This document shows positions 1 through 7,519 of a stretch of DNA of 64,000 nucleotides, piece by piece. Under the pieces are notes generated by a model, which was not told the DNA's origin, ran no database searches, and saw nothing but the letters and a program-made list of their open reading frames with translations. Source of the stretch: Treponema sp. (GTDB taxonomy: Bacteria > Spirochaetota > Spirochaetia > Treponematales > Treponemataceae); the NCBI GenBank assembly GCA_017534445.1, contig JAFXWC010000015.1, positions 1-64,000 on the forward strand, written 5' to 3'. The position numbers and the translations under genes are program-made. Every line of letters begins with the position of its first letter. Position 1 is the first letter of the stretch.

Positions 1-1812
1 CAGGCTCAGATAGACAAAGACGGCAATGGAATTTTATTTAACGGAAGCGCAAAAGTTGAGCGCATAGAAAATGTGGCGGGGCAAAGGGACGTATTTCTTT
101 TGCAGGCGGTTTATGAATTTGAACGGTCAAGTCAGATTTGCCCAAGGCCCGGTCAGTTCTACATGATACGCACAAAGACCAGCAATGGTTATTTTAAAAG
201 ACCAATCAGCGTTTACCATTCAGAAGAATTTGCGGATGCTGCTTCCGGTAAGAGGATGCTGCGGCTACAGTTTCTTATTCTGCAAAAGGGCGAAGGTACA
301 AAAGAGCTTTGCAGCCTAAAAGTTAATGACGACTTTTTGGTTCAGGGGCCTCTTGGAAATGAATTTGCCCTTACAGCTGAATTAAAGGATGCAACCTCTT
401 CTGCCAAGCGGGAGATTTGTATTGTTGGCGGAGGAATTGGAGTTGCTCCTGTTGCAAATTTTGCCTCATCCCTGCCTGCCACAAGCTACGACTTTTACGC
501 CTGCTTTAAGAGCGGAACTTACGGTTTGGAATACGTAAAGGGCATTACCATAATCACTACGGACGACGGAAGCGCAGGAATTAAGGGTATGTTGCCAACT
601 GCCCTGACTGCCCAAAAGATAAAGGAATGTGGCTACAAGGCAATTTATGCCTGTGGGCCAACACCAATGCTTGTCTACGTTCAGAAGGTTGCAAGGGAAT
701 GCGGAATAAAGGCCTTTCTTAGCATGGAACACAGAATGCTTTGCGGAGCGGGTGCCTGCCTTGGCTGTACAATAAGCACGACTCAGGGAAGCCTGCGTGT
801 TTGCAAAGACGGACCTGTTTTTGATTCGGATATAATTCAGTTTGAAAAGCCTTGTCCAAGAAGAGACCCACTTGCAGACGGTCAAGAACCAGATTTGAGC
901 GTGGAAATGTGCGGCATTCATTTTGAAAATCCACTTTTTGCCGCTGCCGGAACATTCGGCTTTGGACAGAATTTCCGTGGCTTTGCAGACGTAAACGACT
1001 GGGGCGCAATCTGTTCAAAAGGAACAACTCTGGAGGAACGCCAGGGTAACGAAGGTGAGCGCTGCATAGAAGTTCCTTCCGGCGACATTAATTCCATCGG
1101 TTTACAGAATCCAGGAATCCGCTTTGTTACAAAAGAAATTATTCCCCAGATGCTAAAGCTTAAGCCTGTTGCCATCTTAAACCTCGCAGGCGGAAGCATA
1201 GAGTCTTATGTGGAAGCCGCAAAGATTGCAGAAGAAAGTGCTGTTCCAATGATAGAGCTTAACATAAGCTGCCCCAACGTAAAGGCTGGCGGTATGGCAT
1301 GGGGAACAGATCCAAAGGCCGCATTTGAATGTGTTAGCGCAGTCCGTGCGGTTGTAAAAAAGCCCCTTATGGTAAAGCTTTCTCCAAATGCCCCGGACTT
1401 GCGGGCAGTTGCAATGGCTTGTGTGGAAGCGGGTGCAGATGCCCTTAGCCTTATAAATACCATTCAGTCAATGGCAATAGACGTGGACAAGGGCAGGCCT
1501 TTCTTTAACAACGTGCGTGCAGGTTTGTGCGGTCCGGCAGTAAGACCCATTGCCTTGCGCATGGTTTACGATGTTGTGCAGGAGATGAACAAGCTGCCTG
1601 TAGAAAAAAGAATTCCAGTTGTTGGCATTGGCGGAATTGCAACTTGGCATGATGCGGTTGAATTCATTATGGCTGGTGCGCATGCGGTTCAAATTGGAAG
1701 TGCCATCTTTGCAAACCCCAACGTAGCCAAGGAAATTCTTTGCGGACTAAAAGCCTTTATGAAGAGCCACGGTTATGCAAACCTGGAAGAAATGCGCGGT
1801 ATTGCCCAGTAG
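1..1812 (+). CDS. pyrKD: PyrK-PyrD fusion: dihydroorotate dehydrogenase (class 1B) with its electron-transfer domain, 5' partial
   Basis: Oxidises dihydroorotate to orotate in pyrimidine synthesis and passes electrons through FAD and a [2Fe-2S] cluster to NAD. The frame is open to the window edge, so the true start lies upstream; a GTG at 73 is an internal candidate. Counting from that GTG, residues 1-260 are PyrK-like: a ferredoxin-reductase FAD/NAD fold, then Cys224, 229, 232 and 244 in the C-x4-C-x2-C-x11-C arrangement of PyrK. Residues ~275-579 are PyrD-like, with NISCPNV placing the class 1 catalytic base at Cys400, and GGIATWHDAVEF plus AVQIGSA as the FMN phosphate site. These two subunits are usually separate polypeptides in class 1B enzymes; here one frame encodes both with no stop between them. 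It converges on the araC-type gene. Confidence 0.92.
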   Translation, partial: QAQIDKDGNGILFNGSAKVERIENVAGQRDVFLLQAVYEFERSSQICPRPGQFYMIRTKTSNGYFKRPISVYHSEEFADAASGKRMLRLQFLILQKGEGTKELCSLKVNDDFLVQGPLGNEFALTAELKDATSSAKREICIVGGGIGVAPVANFASSLPATSYDFYACFKSGTYGLEYVKGITIITTDDGSAGIKGMLPTALTAQKIKECGYKAIYACGPTPMLVYVQKVARECGIKAFLSMEHRMLCGAGACLGCTISTTQGSLRVCKDGPVFDSDIIQFEKPCPRRDPLADGQEPDLSVEMCGIHFENPLFAAAGTFGFGQNFRGFADVNDWGAICSKGTTLEERQGNEGERCIEVPSGDINSIGLQNPGIRFVTKEIIPQMLKLKPVAILNLAGGSIESYVEAAKIAEESAVPMIELNISCPNVKAGGMAWGTDPKAAFECVSAVRAVVKKPLMVKLSPNAPDLRAVAMACVEAGADALSLINTIQSMAIDVDKGRPFFNNVRAGLCGPAVRPIALRMVYDVVQEMNKLPVEKRIPVVGIGGIATWHDAVEFIMAGAHAVQIGSAIFANPNVAKEILCGLKAFMKSHGYANLEEMRGIAQ

Positions 1813-1830
1813 GTTTACAGGGAGGTAAGT

Positions 1831-2673
1831 TTACAGGGAACTTTTTCTTCTTTCCTCACGAACCTGTTCCGGGGTCTTGCCGAAGGTCTTTTTAAATTCG
1901 CGGATAAAGACCTTGTAGTTTGTAAGCCCACATTCATCCATAATTACGGAAATCTTCTGGTCGCTATTTTGCAACATCTGGTAAAAGGCGGAAATGCGGA
2001 GGGACATAAGATATTCGTTAAAAGTCATGTCCGTATATTTCTTAAAGAGGCGGCACATGTGTTCTGGCGTTACGTTAAGAATGTCTGCCGCATCGCCAAG
2101 GCTTATCTTGTTACGGAATTCTTTTTCAACATAAGCCATTACCGGCGAAATGCGGTTGATTCCATAATAGGATGTTGCCCCGGATTTTTTTTGTTCAACT
2201 TTATAAAGGGTTAAAAGCTGGTAGAAAAAATCATAGAGGAGAGAAACAAATTTTATCCTGTTTTCCTGCCGCTTGTCGTCCACGGATTTTAGCATCTTGG
2301 AAAGGTAGGCAAAAAGCTTTTCTGTCTCCGGGGAAGTTGGTCTTTCCTTTAGCACCACGTTTTCTATTTCCTCATAAACTCCCTCAAAAGCGCTAAGAGG
2401 AACTTGAAGAAGAATATACCTTGCATGGCCGCACAACTTTGACGAATGGATTACTTCCGAATTGATGATTATCATGTCTCCGTCGCCCAAGACATACTTT
2501 CTCTGTTCAATTTTAAAATCAATTTTTCCTTCAAGCACGTAAAGGATTTCTATGTGGTTGTGCCAGTGGAAGGGGGAATAAAAATTAACGTCATCAACCA
2601 CTTCAAAGCGGATTGAAAACTGTAGGTCAAAGTGCCTCTTGTGGAGGATGTTTTCGTGCTTGAATTCTTTCAT
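1831..2673 (-). CDS. AraC family transcriptional regulator with cupin sensor domain
   Basis: A 280-residue DNA-binding regulator. Residues ~15-100 form an AraC-type cupin arm (FHWHNHIEILYVLEG, then GDGDMIIINSEVIHSS), usually a small-ligand pocket. Residues ~175-275 hold two helix-turn-helix units typical of the family (LGDAADILNVTPEHMCRLFK, and the later ISVIMDECGLTNYKVFIREFKK ending in TFGKTPEQVRE). The ligand cannot be told from sequence. It is divergent from the FGE-like lipoprotein gene at 2865, a possible target. No Shine-Dalgarno sequence precedes the ATG; a promoter stops 6 nt before it, so the mRNA is probably leaderless. Confidence 0.9.
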   Translation of the reverse strand: MKEFKHENILHKRHFDLQFSIRFEVVDDVNFYSPFHWHNHIEILYVLEGKIDFKIEQRKYVLGDGDMIIINSEVIHSSKLCGHARYILLQVPLSAFEGVYEEIENVVLKERPTSPETEKLFAYLSKMLKSVDDKRQENRIKFVSLLYDFFYQLLTLYKVEQKKSGATSYYGINRISPVMAYVEKEFRNKISLGDAADILNVTPEHMCRLFKKYTDMTFNEYLMSLRISAFYQMLQNSDQKISVIMDECGLTNYKVFIREFKKTFGKTPEQVREERRKSSL

Positions 2674-2679
2674 ATCAAT

Positions 2680-2708
2680 ATTCTATGTTAAAAGTGGCAT
2701 AATTGCAA
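2680..2708 (-). promoter_or_regulatory. Leaderless promoter of the AraC-type gene
   Basis: Read on the minus strand: -35 TTGCAA (2703-2708), 17 bp spacer, -10 TAGAAT (2680-2685), then 6 nt to the ATG at 2673. Transcription would start at or next to the start codon. Confidence 0.65.
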
Positions 2709-2864
2709 ATATTTTTGACTAAAATATCAATATCGCCATAATCAATGTCATTTTTGTCCGTTGCGCATTTTTTTAATCGTGGTAAAGTTAAGATAGAAAA
2801 AGCGGGGGCTAGCTTTGGCGGCTCCATGTAAAACAAGAGGCACATAATCAATAAGGAGGATTTT

Positions 2865-3623
2865 ATGAAAATCAAAGCAATGGTAAAGACAGCAGTTTTC
2901 TTTTTGGTAGCGGCAGTCGCATTTTCTTCTTGCGGAAAATCTTCGCCAAAAATCACTTTGGACAACGGAGTTTCTCTTGGCGTAGTTTCCATTCCAGACA
3001 ACAACTTCTGCATTGCAAAAACCGAAGTGACCCAGGAATTCTACGAAGCAGTTATGGGCGAAAATCCGTCACAGACAAAGGGAGCAAACTTTCCTGTTGA
3101 ATCCGTAAGCTGGTACGATGCACTTTTCTTCTGCAACAAGCTTAGCGAATTAAAGGGAAAGACCCCCTGCTACAAGGTTAACGGCAGCAGCAATACGGCT
3201 GACTGGGACTACACTCCCCATCAGAACAAAATCATTGAGGGCGAAATTGAATTCAACCAAGATGCAGACGGTTTTAGGATTCCTACAATGGAAGAGTGGG
3301 ATGTTGCCATAAAGGGCGGAGAGAATTTTACATATTCGGGCAGCAACGATTTGGACAGCGTGGCATGGACGGACTGCAACAGCGGCGGACAGTTGCACGA
3401 AGTTGCCCAGTTGCAGCCAAACGGTTTTGGAATCTACGACATGTCCGGCAACGTATTTGAATGGGTCTGGAGTGTTCGCGATGACACAAGCAGGTACTTG
3501 CGCGGAGGAAGCTACTTTGATGCAGCCAGGGCTGGAAAATGCACCAACAAGGAACTGAACTTTGCATCCCGCCAGTTCAAGACGGCTGGATTCAGAATCA
3601 CTTGGAACAAACAGGCTTCTTAA
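2865..3623 (+). CDS. Lipoprotein with formylglycine-generating-enzyme-like (SUMF1/FGE-sulfatase) domain
   Basis: 252 residues. The signal peptide ends in a lipobox (AVAFSSC, Cys24), so the mature protein should be lipid-anchored. The rest is an FGE-sulfatase fold: KTEVTQEFYEAVMGENPS, FPVESVSWYDALFFCNKLS, a FRIPTMEEWDVA segment, YDMSGNVFEWVW, and the closing YLRGGSYF...SRQFKTAGFRI. These are the standard SUMF1 landmarks. Many bacterial members of this family are not true formylglycine generators, and exported lipoprotein versions are common in Treponema with no known substrate. No sulfatase gene is nearby, so enzymatic activity is not claimed. Start chosen by a strong AAGGAGG ribosome site 5-6 nt upstream. 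Confidence 0.88.
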   Translation: MKIKAMVKTAVFFLVAAVAFSSCGKSSPKITLDNGVSLGVVSIPDNNFCIAKTEVTQEFYEAVMGENPSQTKGANFPVESVSWYDALFFCNKLSELKGKTPCYKVNGSSNTADWDYTPHQNKIIEGEIEFNQDADGFRIPTMEEWDVAIKGGENFTYSGSNDLDSVAWTDCNSGGQLHEVAQLQPNGFGIYDMSGNVFEWVWSVRDDTSRYLRGGSYFDAARAGKCTNKELNFASRQFKTAGFRITWNKQAS

Positions 3624-3636
3624 CCTTAGCTGAACA

Positions 3637-3685
3637 TTGACCCCGTTGTTTCCCGCTGGTATAATTTAGAAAAAATACTAGCGGG
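3637..3685 (+). promoter_or_regulatory. Strong promoter overlapped by an 11-bp inverted repeat (probable operator)
   Basis: -35 TTGACC (3637-3642), 17 bp, -10 TATAAT (3660-3665). An inverted repeat with arms CCCGCTGGTAT (3652-3662) and ATACTAGCGGG (3675-3685), 10 of 11 positions matching, spans the -10 box and the expected transcription start. In RNA its right arm includes part of the ribosome site (GCGGGGA). Either a repressor operator or a structure that hides the ribosome site would fit. Confidence 0.6.
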
Positions 3686-3693
3686 GAATTTTT

Positions 3694-5364
3694 ATGTTTA
3701 CAAAAATTGCAAATAAGACAATCCGTATTGCGGCAACACTTGCTATGCTTCTGGTAATGACAGGTGTCTGTGCTACAGCAGACACAATCGGAAAAAAGAA
3801 AGTTGATCCAGCTTTGAACGGAGAATGGCTGTGGAACGACCAGGCTGTCGTCTCCTTTGACAACGGAAAAATCATCATACTTGACATTTCTACCGACAGC
3901 ATGATGCGCGGAACTTACAGAACCACTTCCGATTCTACCTATGACGAAGTTCATTCCATCTTTTACGAAGAATACAATTTTGAAACCGGCAAATGGGAAA
4001 CAATGGACAAAACAGAATCCGGCACAGATGCCTATACCCTTCCCGACGACAATACCCTGCTTTTAAGAGAAGAAGGAGAGTTCCTTACTTTTAAGCGCGG
4101 AAGCTACCTAAAGGAATACATGGCAAAAATATCCGCCGAAGTAAAACAGAATATTGAAAAAAATAGCAAAACACTTCTCGTATTGTCATTTACAGACGAA
4201 TTGGAAGGCATGATTAATGATGAGAACTTCGGTTACAAAAGAAGCCACCCCAACATGGCGGTTGAATACTCTCTTACACCAACAGACATGTTTTCCGCCA
4301 AGCTGGACTCAGCTTTTTCTTCTGGCCGTGAATGCCCGGATGTTTTTGCCTTGGAAAGCTCATTCGTGCGCAAGTATATCGAAGAAGGCTCTAAGTTCTT
4401 GCTCCCCCTTGATGATGTTTATGCAGAAATCAAGGACAAGATGGCCGAATACCCCATGCAGGTTGGTACATACAAGGGTCACGTCTACGGTATGGCATGG
4501 CAGATATGTCCCGGTGCAGTATTCTACCGTAGAAGCATTGCCAAGCAGATTCTTGGCACAGACGATCCTGTAGAAGTTCAAAAATACATGTCCGACTTTA
4601 CAAAGTTCCGCCAGCTTACAGAATTAATAGACAAAAAATCCAACGGAAGCGTAAAGACTGTATCCTCAACGGCAGACTTGTTTCTTGCCTACAAGGCTTC
4701 CCGCAAGAATCCCTGGGTTGCAAACGGAAAGCTCGTCATTGACCCCGCCATGGAAGACTACATGGAAATGTGCAAGGTTATGCACGACAAGGGGTATGAC
4801 GGAAAGGTAGGCCAGTGGTCAGAAGGCTGGTTTGCCGGAATGAAGGATTGTCTTAGGGATGAACGAGGAGAAAACATAAAGGTATTCTGCTACTTTCTCC
4901 CAACATGGGGGCTCCACTATGTTCTTAAGACAAACACTTGGGAAACTTCTGGTGACTGGGCAATGTGCCAGGGTCCCGCAAAATACTACTGGGGAGGCAC
5001 ATGGCTTGCAGCTTACAAGGGAACAAAGAATCCAAAGGCCGCTAAGGAAATGATAAAATACCTCGTTTCTGATGACAAGTTCTGTAAGGGCTATGCACAA
5101 AAAACAGGCGATACTCTTTGCAACTTGCACACACAGGATGCCATAAAAGACGAATATTCCGAAAGCTTCCTTAATGGCCAAAACCACTACAAAGAATTCT
5201 GCAAAATAGCAAAGGGAATAAACGGAAGTCTAACCCAAAGCACAGACCAGGCCATAGAAGAACTTTGGCACGAAGCTGTCTATGACTATGTTAGTGGAGA
5301 AAAGTCCAAACAAGATGCCCTTAGCCAATTCAAGTCCAAAGTTAAGACAAAGCTAGGATTCTAG
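3694..5364 (+). CDS. Extracellular solute-binding protein (family 1-like, probable sugar ABC transporter component)
   Basis: 556 residues with an N-terminal signal peptide (about residues 1-29, ending VCATADT; no convincing lipobox). Residues ~30-150 form an extra N-terminal region (NGEWLWNDQAVVSFDNG and following beta-rich segments) not usual in the family. From about 155 on it resembles sugar-binding ABC components: LLVLSFTDELEGMI, CPDVFALESSFV, QVGTYKGHVYGMAWQICPGAVFYRR, and a C-terminal lobe with YWGGTWLAAYKGTKNPKAA. No permease or ATPase is adjacent, so its partners must be encoded elsewhere or it works as a stand-alone sensor. Its promoter carries a clear dyad, which suggests control by a sugar-responsive repressor. 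The specific ligand is unknown. Confidence 0.82.
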   Translation: MFTKIANKTIRIAATLAMLLVMTGVCATADTIGKKKVDPALNGEWLWNDQAVVSFDNGKIIILDISTDSMMRGTYRTTSDSTYDEVHSIFYEEYNFETGKWETMDKTESGTDAYTLPDDNTLLLREEGEFLTFKRGSYLKEYMAKISAEVKQNIEKNSKTLLVLSFTDELEGMINDENFGYKRSHPNMAVEYSLTPTDMFSAKLDSAFSSGRECPDVFALESSFVRKYIEEGSKFLLPLDDVYAEIKDKMAEYPMQVGTYKGHVYGMAWQICPGAVFYRRSIAKQILGTDDPVEVQKYMSDFTKFRQLTELIDKKSNGSVKTVSSTADLFLAYKASRKNPWVANGKLVIDPAMEDYMEMCKVMHDKGYDGKVGQWSEGWFAGMKDCLRDERGENIKVFCYFLPTWGLHYVLKTNTWETSGDWAMCQGPAKYYWGGTWLAAYKGTKNPKAAKEMIKYLVSDDKFCKGYAQKTGDTLCNLHTQDAIKDEYSESFLNGQNHYKEFCKIAKGINGSLTQSTDQAIEELWHEAVYDYVSGEKSKQDALSQFKSKVKTKLGF

Positions 5365-5388
5365 GAAAAACAAAAGTAGCAAATAAAA

Positions 5389-5491
5389 GCACGGCAGGCA
5401 CTGGAGCGCGTTAGCGCGGAACCACGCAAGCGCCACCCACAAGGCATAAGAGGCAGCAGAAAGCCCAAATTGACCCAAGTGCAAGTGCCGC
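5389..5491 (+). repeat. Dispersed intergenic element, copy 1 (short form)
   Basis: Begins GCACGGCAGGCACTGGAG and ends AAGTGCCGC, with AAGCGCCACcCACAAGGCA and GGCAGCAGAA inside. It matches the copy at 49109-49253 along its length but lacks that copy's central CTCCATTGC module, replaced by a short GCGCGTTAGCGC palindrome. The element ends are imperfect inverted repeats of each other. Confidence 0.75.
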
Positions 5492-5523
5492 AGAATTCAA
5501 TTAAAAACTGGAATCCCCAACCC

Positions 5524-5552
5524 TTGCCCATTGTGACAAAATATGCTAAAAT
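5524..5552 (+). promoter_or_regulatory. Leaderless promoter of the RNA methyltransferase gene
   Basis: -35 TTGCCC (5524-5529), 17 bp spacer, -10 TAAAAT (5547-5552), then 6 nt to the ATG at 5559. No ribosome site lies between them. Confidence 0.65.
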
Positions 5553-5558
5553 GTCAAC

Positions 5559-6725
5559 ATGAACACTTATGCTTCACTTTGCGCTGTGGGCGCGGAACAC
5601 ATTCTTGGAAATGAACTCAAGCACCTGGGCTTTAAGCTTGAATCAAATGCCCCAGGCCGTGTTTTCTTTACCGACGGCTCAAGCGGTTTTGATGCCGTAT
5701 ACAAGGCAAATTTCTGCTTGCGTACCGCAGACCGCGTTTACATTCAGATGGCAAAGTACAAGGCAGACAATTTTGACTCCTTGTTTGCAGGATGCTACCA
5801 GGCTCCATGGCAGGATTTTTTGCGTAAGGATTCCCGCGTAGTAGTGGACAAGGTCCGTGCCTACAAAAGCCGCATAGAAAGCGAGCACACCGTTCAGTCC
5901 ATGATTCAAAAGGCAATCTACAAAAAGCTTGGCGAAGTCTGGGGAATCACAACCATGCCCGAAAGCGGCGAAAAATGCGACGTACGCGTTTACATAGACG
6001 AAGACATAGTCCGCATAATGCTAGACACAAGCGGAGACCCCCTGCACAAAAGAGGCTACCGCACAGACGGTGGAACAGCCCCCTTGCGCGAAACAACAGC
6101 CGCAGTTCTTTTGCAGGAACTTATGTGGCGAAGGAAAACCCCGCTCCACGACCCATTCTGCGGAAGCGGAACAATTGCCATAGAAGCAGCCCTCTACGCC
6201 CACAACGTTGCACCAGGACTTGGCAGGCACTTTGCATACGAACACCTTTCCTTTTACGACCCAAACCGCGTGCTTGAACTAAAAAAAGCAGAAGCCGCAA
6301 AAATCCGCACGGATGTTGAATGCAGAATAACAGGCAGCGACATAGACGGTGATGCAGTCCAACGTTCCGCACTGAATGCAGAACACGCATGCGTTACGGC
6401 TGGAAGGGCCTTGCAGCTTATCGGAAGCGACGCCCGCATACCAAGACCGGAATTCATCAGAAGCTCCTTTGCAGACTTAAAAGCCCCATTTGAAACAGGC
6501 CTTATCCTCTGCAACCCACCTTACGGCGAAAGACTCGGAGACCAGGCACAGGCAGAAACCCTTTACCAAGACATGGCATCCCTCTTTACAGACTTCCCCG
6601 GCTGGCAGATAGGCGTAATCACAAGCCAGAAAAGCTTCCAGAAATGCATAGGCCGCTATGCAGACCACCAGAAAAATTTAAAGGCTGGAAACCTGGACAC
6701 AACGCTTTACGTCTACAAAGCATAA
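5559..6725 (+). CDS. RlmL/YpsC-type RNA N2-guanine methyltransferase (THUMP plus UPF0020 domains)
   Basis: 388 residues. The N-terminal part (~1-160) contains a THUMP RNA-binding domain (KADNFDSLFAG through DVRVYIDEDIVRIMLDTSG). The C-terminal part is a class I SAM methyltransferase of the UPF0020 type, with TAAVLLQELMWRRKTPLHDP, then DPFCGSGTIAIEAALYA as the SAM-binding loop and NPPYGERLGD as the base-flipping catalytic motif. This matches the N-terminal half of E. coli RlmL and B. subtilis YpsC in length and order, so 23S rRNA guanine methylation is the likely job; homologues are often annotated as putative DNA N6-adenine methylases. Followed 9 nt later by a TetR gene, probably in one transcript. 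Confidence 0.9.
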   Translation: MNTYASLCAVGAEHILGNELKHLGFKLESNAPGRVFFTDGSSGFDAVYKANFCLRTADRVYIQMAKYKADNFDSLFAGCYQAPWQDFLRKDSRVVVDKVRAYKSRIESEHTVQSMIQKAIYKKLGEVWGITTMPESGEKCDVRVYIDEDIVRIMLDTSGDPLHKRGYRTDGGTAPLRETTAAVLLQELMWRRKTPLHDPFCGSGTIAIEAALYAHNVAPGLGRHFAYEHLSFYDPNRVLELKKAEAAKIRTDVECRITGSDIDGDAVQRSALNAEHACVTAGRALQLIGSDARIPRPEFIRSSFADLKAPFETGLILCNPPYGERLGDQAQAETLYQDMASLFTDFPGWQIGVITSQKSFQKCIGRYADHQKNLKAGNLDTTLYVYKA

Positions 6726-6734
6726 GGAAAAAAA

Positions 6735-7337
6735 ATGGCTGTCCTTGTTGAACACGAAAAACGAAAAAAAGAAATACTCGAAAAGTCGCTGGAACTTTTT
6801 ATAGAAGAAGGCTACGAAGACGTAACCTTCCAAAAAATAGCTGACCGTTGCGCAATCACAAGAACCACGCTTTACATCTACTTTAAGAACAAGCGCGAAA
6901 TCTTCCTGTGGAGCATAAAGCAGCTTACCGGCGGCATAGAAAAAAGCATACTAAAGATAATGGCGGACGAAAGCCTTAACGAAATAGACTGCCTAAAAAA
7001 AATCTTTACCCTAATTTGTGCCGAATGCGAAAAAAACGCCCGCCTTTTCCACGTACTCCTGGACTACCTCTTGCAGCTAAAAAAAAGCGAGGGCAACCCC
7101 AGGGAAAGGGTTAAGCGCAGGGTAATACGCCTTGAACACTTGCTTACAACGGTAATACTCCGCGGACAAAAAAAAGGCCTCATAAGAAACCTTCCGGTAA
7201 AAGAAATAGATGCCCTATTGTTCAGCCTTATAGAAAGCGCCCTCTTTAAGATTTCCGTATACGGAGAGCAAAGCCTGGAAGACAGCCGCCTGTTAATTGA
7301 ATTTACAATCGACAGCCTAAAAACTTCGCAGGAATAA
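6735..7337 (+). CDS. TetR/AcrR family transcriptional regulator
   Basis: 200 residues. The N-terminal helix-turn-helix is canonical (KSLELFIEEGYEDVTFQKIA, then CAITRTTLYIYFKNKREIFL). The rest is the helical ligand-binding and dimer domain, with no recognisable subfamily. It follows the RNA methyltransferase gene by 9 nt with an AAGGAA ribosome site, so co-transcription is likely. No efflux pump or enzyme gene is adjacent in the same direction except the PrsW-like gene downstream. Confidence 0.9.
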   Translation: MAVLVEHEKRKKEILEKSLELFIEEGYEDVTFQKIADRCAITRTTLYIYFKNKREIFLWSIKQLTGGIEKSILKIMADESLNEIDCLKKIFTLICAECEKNARLFHVLLDYLLQLKKSEGNPRERVKRRVIRLEHLLTTVILRGQKKGLIRNLPVKEIDALLFSLIESALFKISVYGEQSLEDSRLLIEFTIDSLKTSQE

Positions 7338-7484
7338 TCTTCTCTTTTTCTTTCTTGCGGCACTTTTTCCTGCAGAACACTCACGTCCCCAAAGAACACC
7401 TTAGGCATCTTGGAAGGGCTTTCTGACAGATTTTTCTGGAAGTGGAACACAAGATTGATTTCCATACAACGAAAGAAATATCGC

Positions 7485-7513
7485 TTGCAAAATCTACAAA
7501 ATTGGATTATCCT
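7485..7513 (+). promoter_or_regulatory. Leaderless promoter of the PrsW-like gene
   Basis: -35 TTGCAA (7485-7490), 17 bp, -10 TATCCT (7508-7513), then 6 nt to ATG 7520. This supports 7520 as the start instead of a GTG at 7442, which lies upstream of the promoter. Confidence 0.6.
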
Positions 7514-7519
7514 ATAAAT

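Noticed and set aside
7338-7484. Relation of this spacer to 15640-15710 (shared TTTTTCTGGAAG and CTTTTTCCTG strings)
   Set aside because: The strings are short, T-rich and in different order, so chance similarity cannot be excluded.
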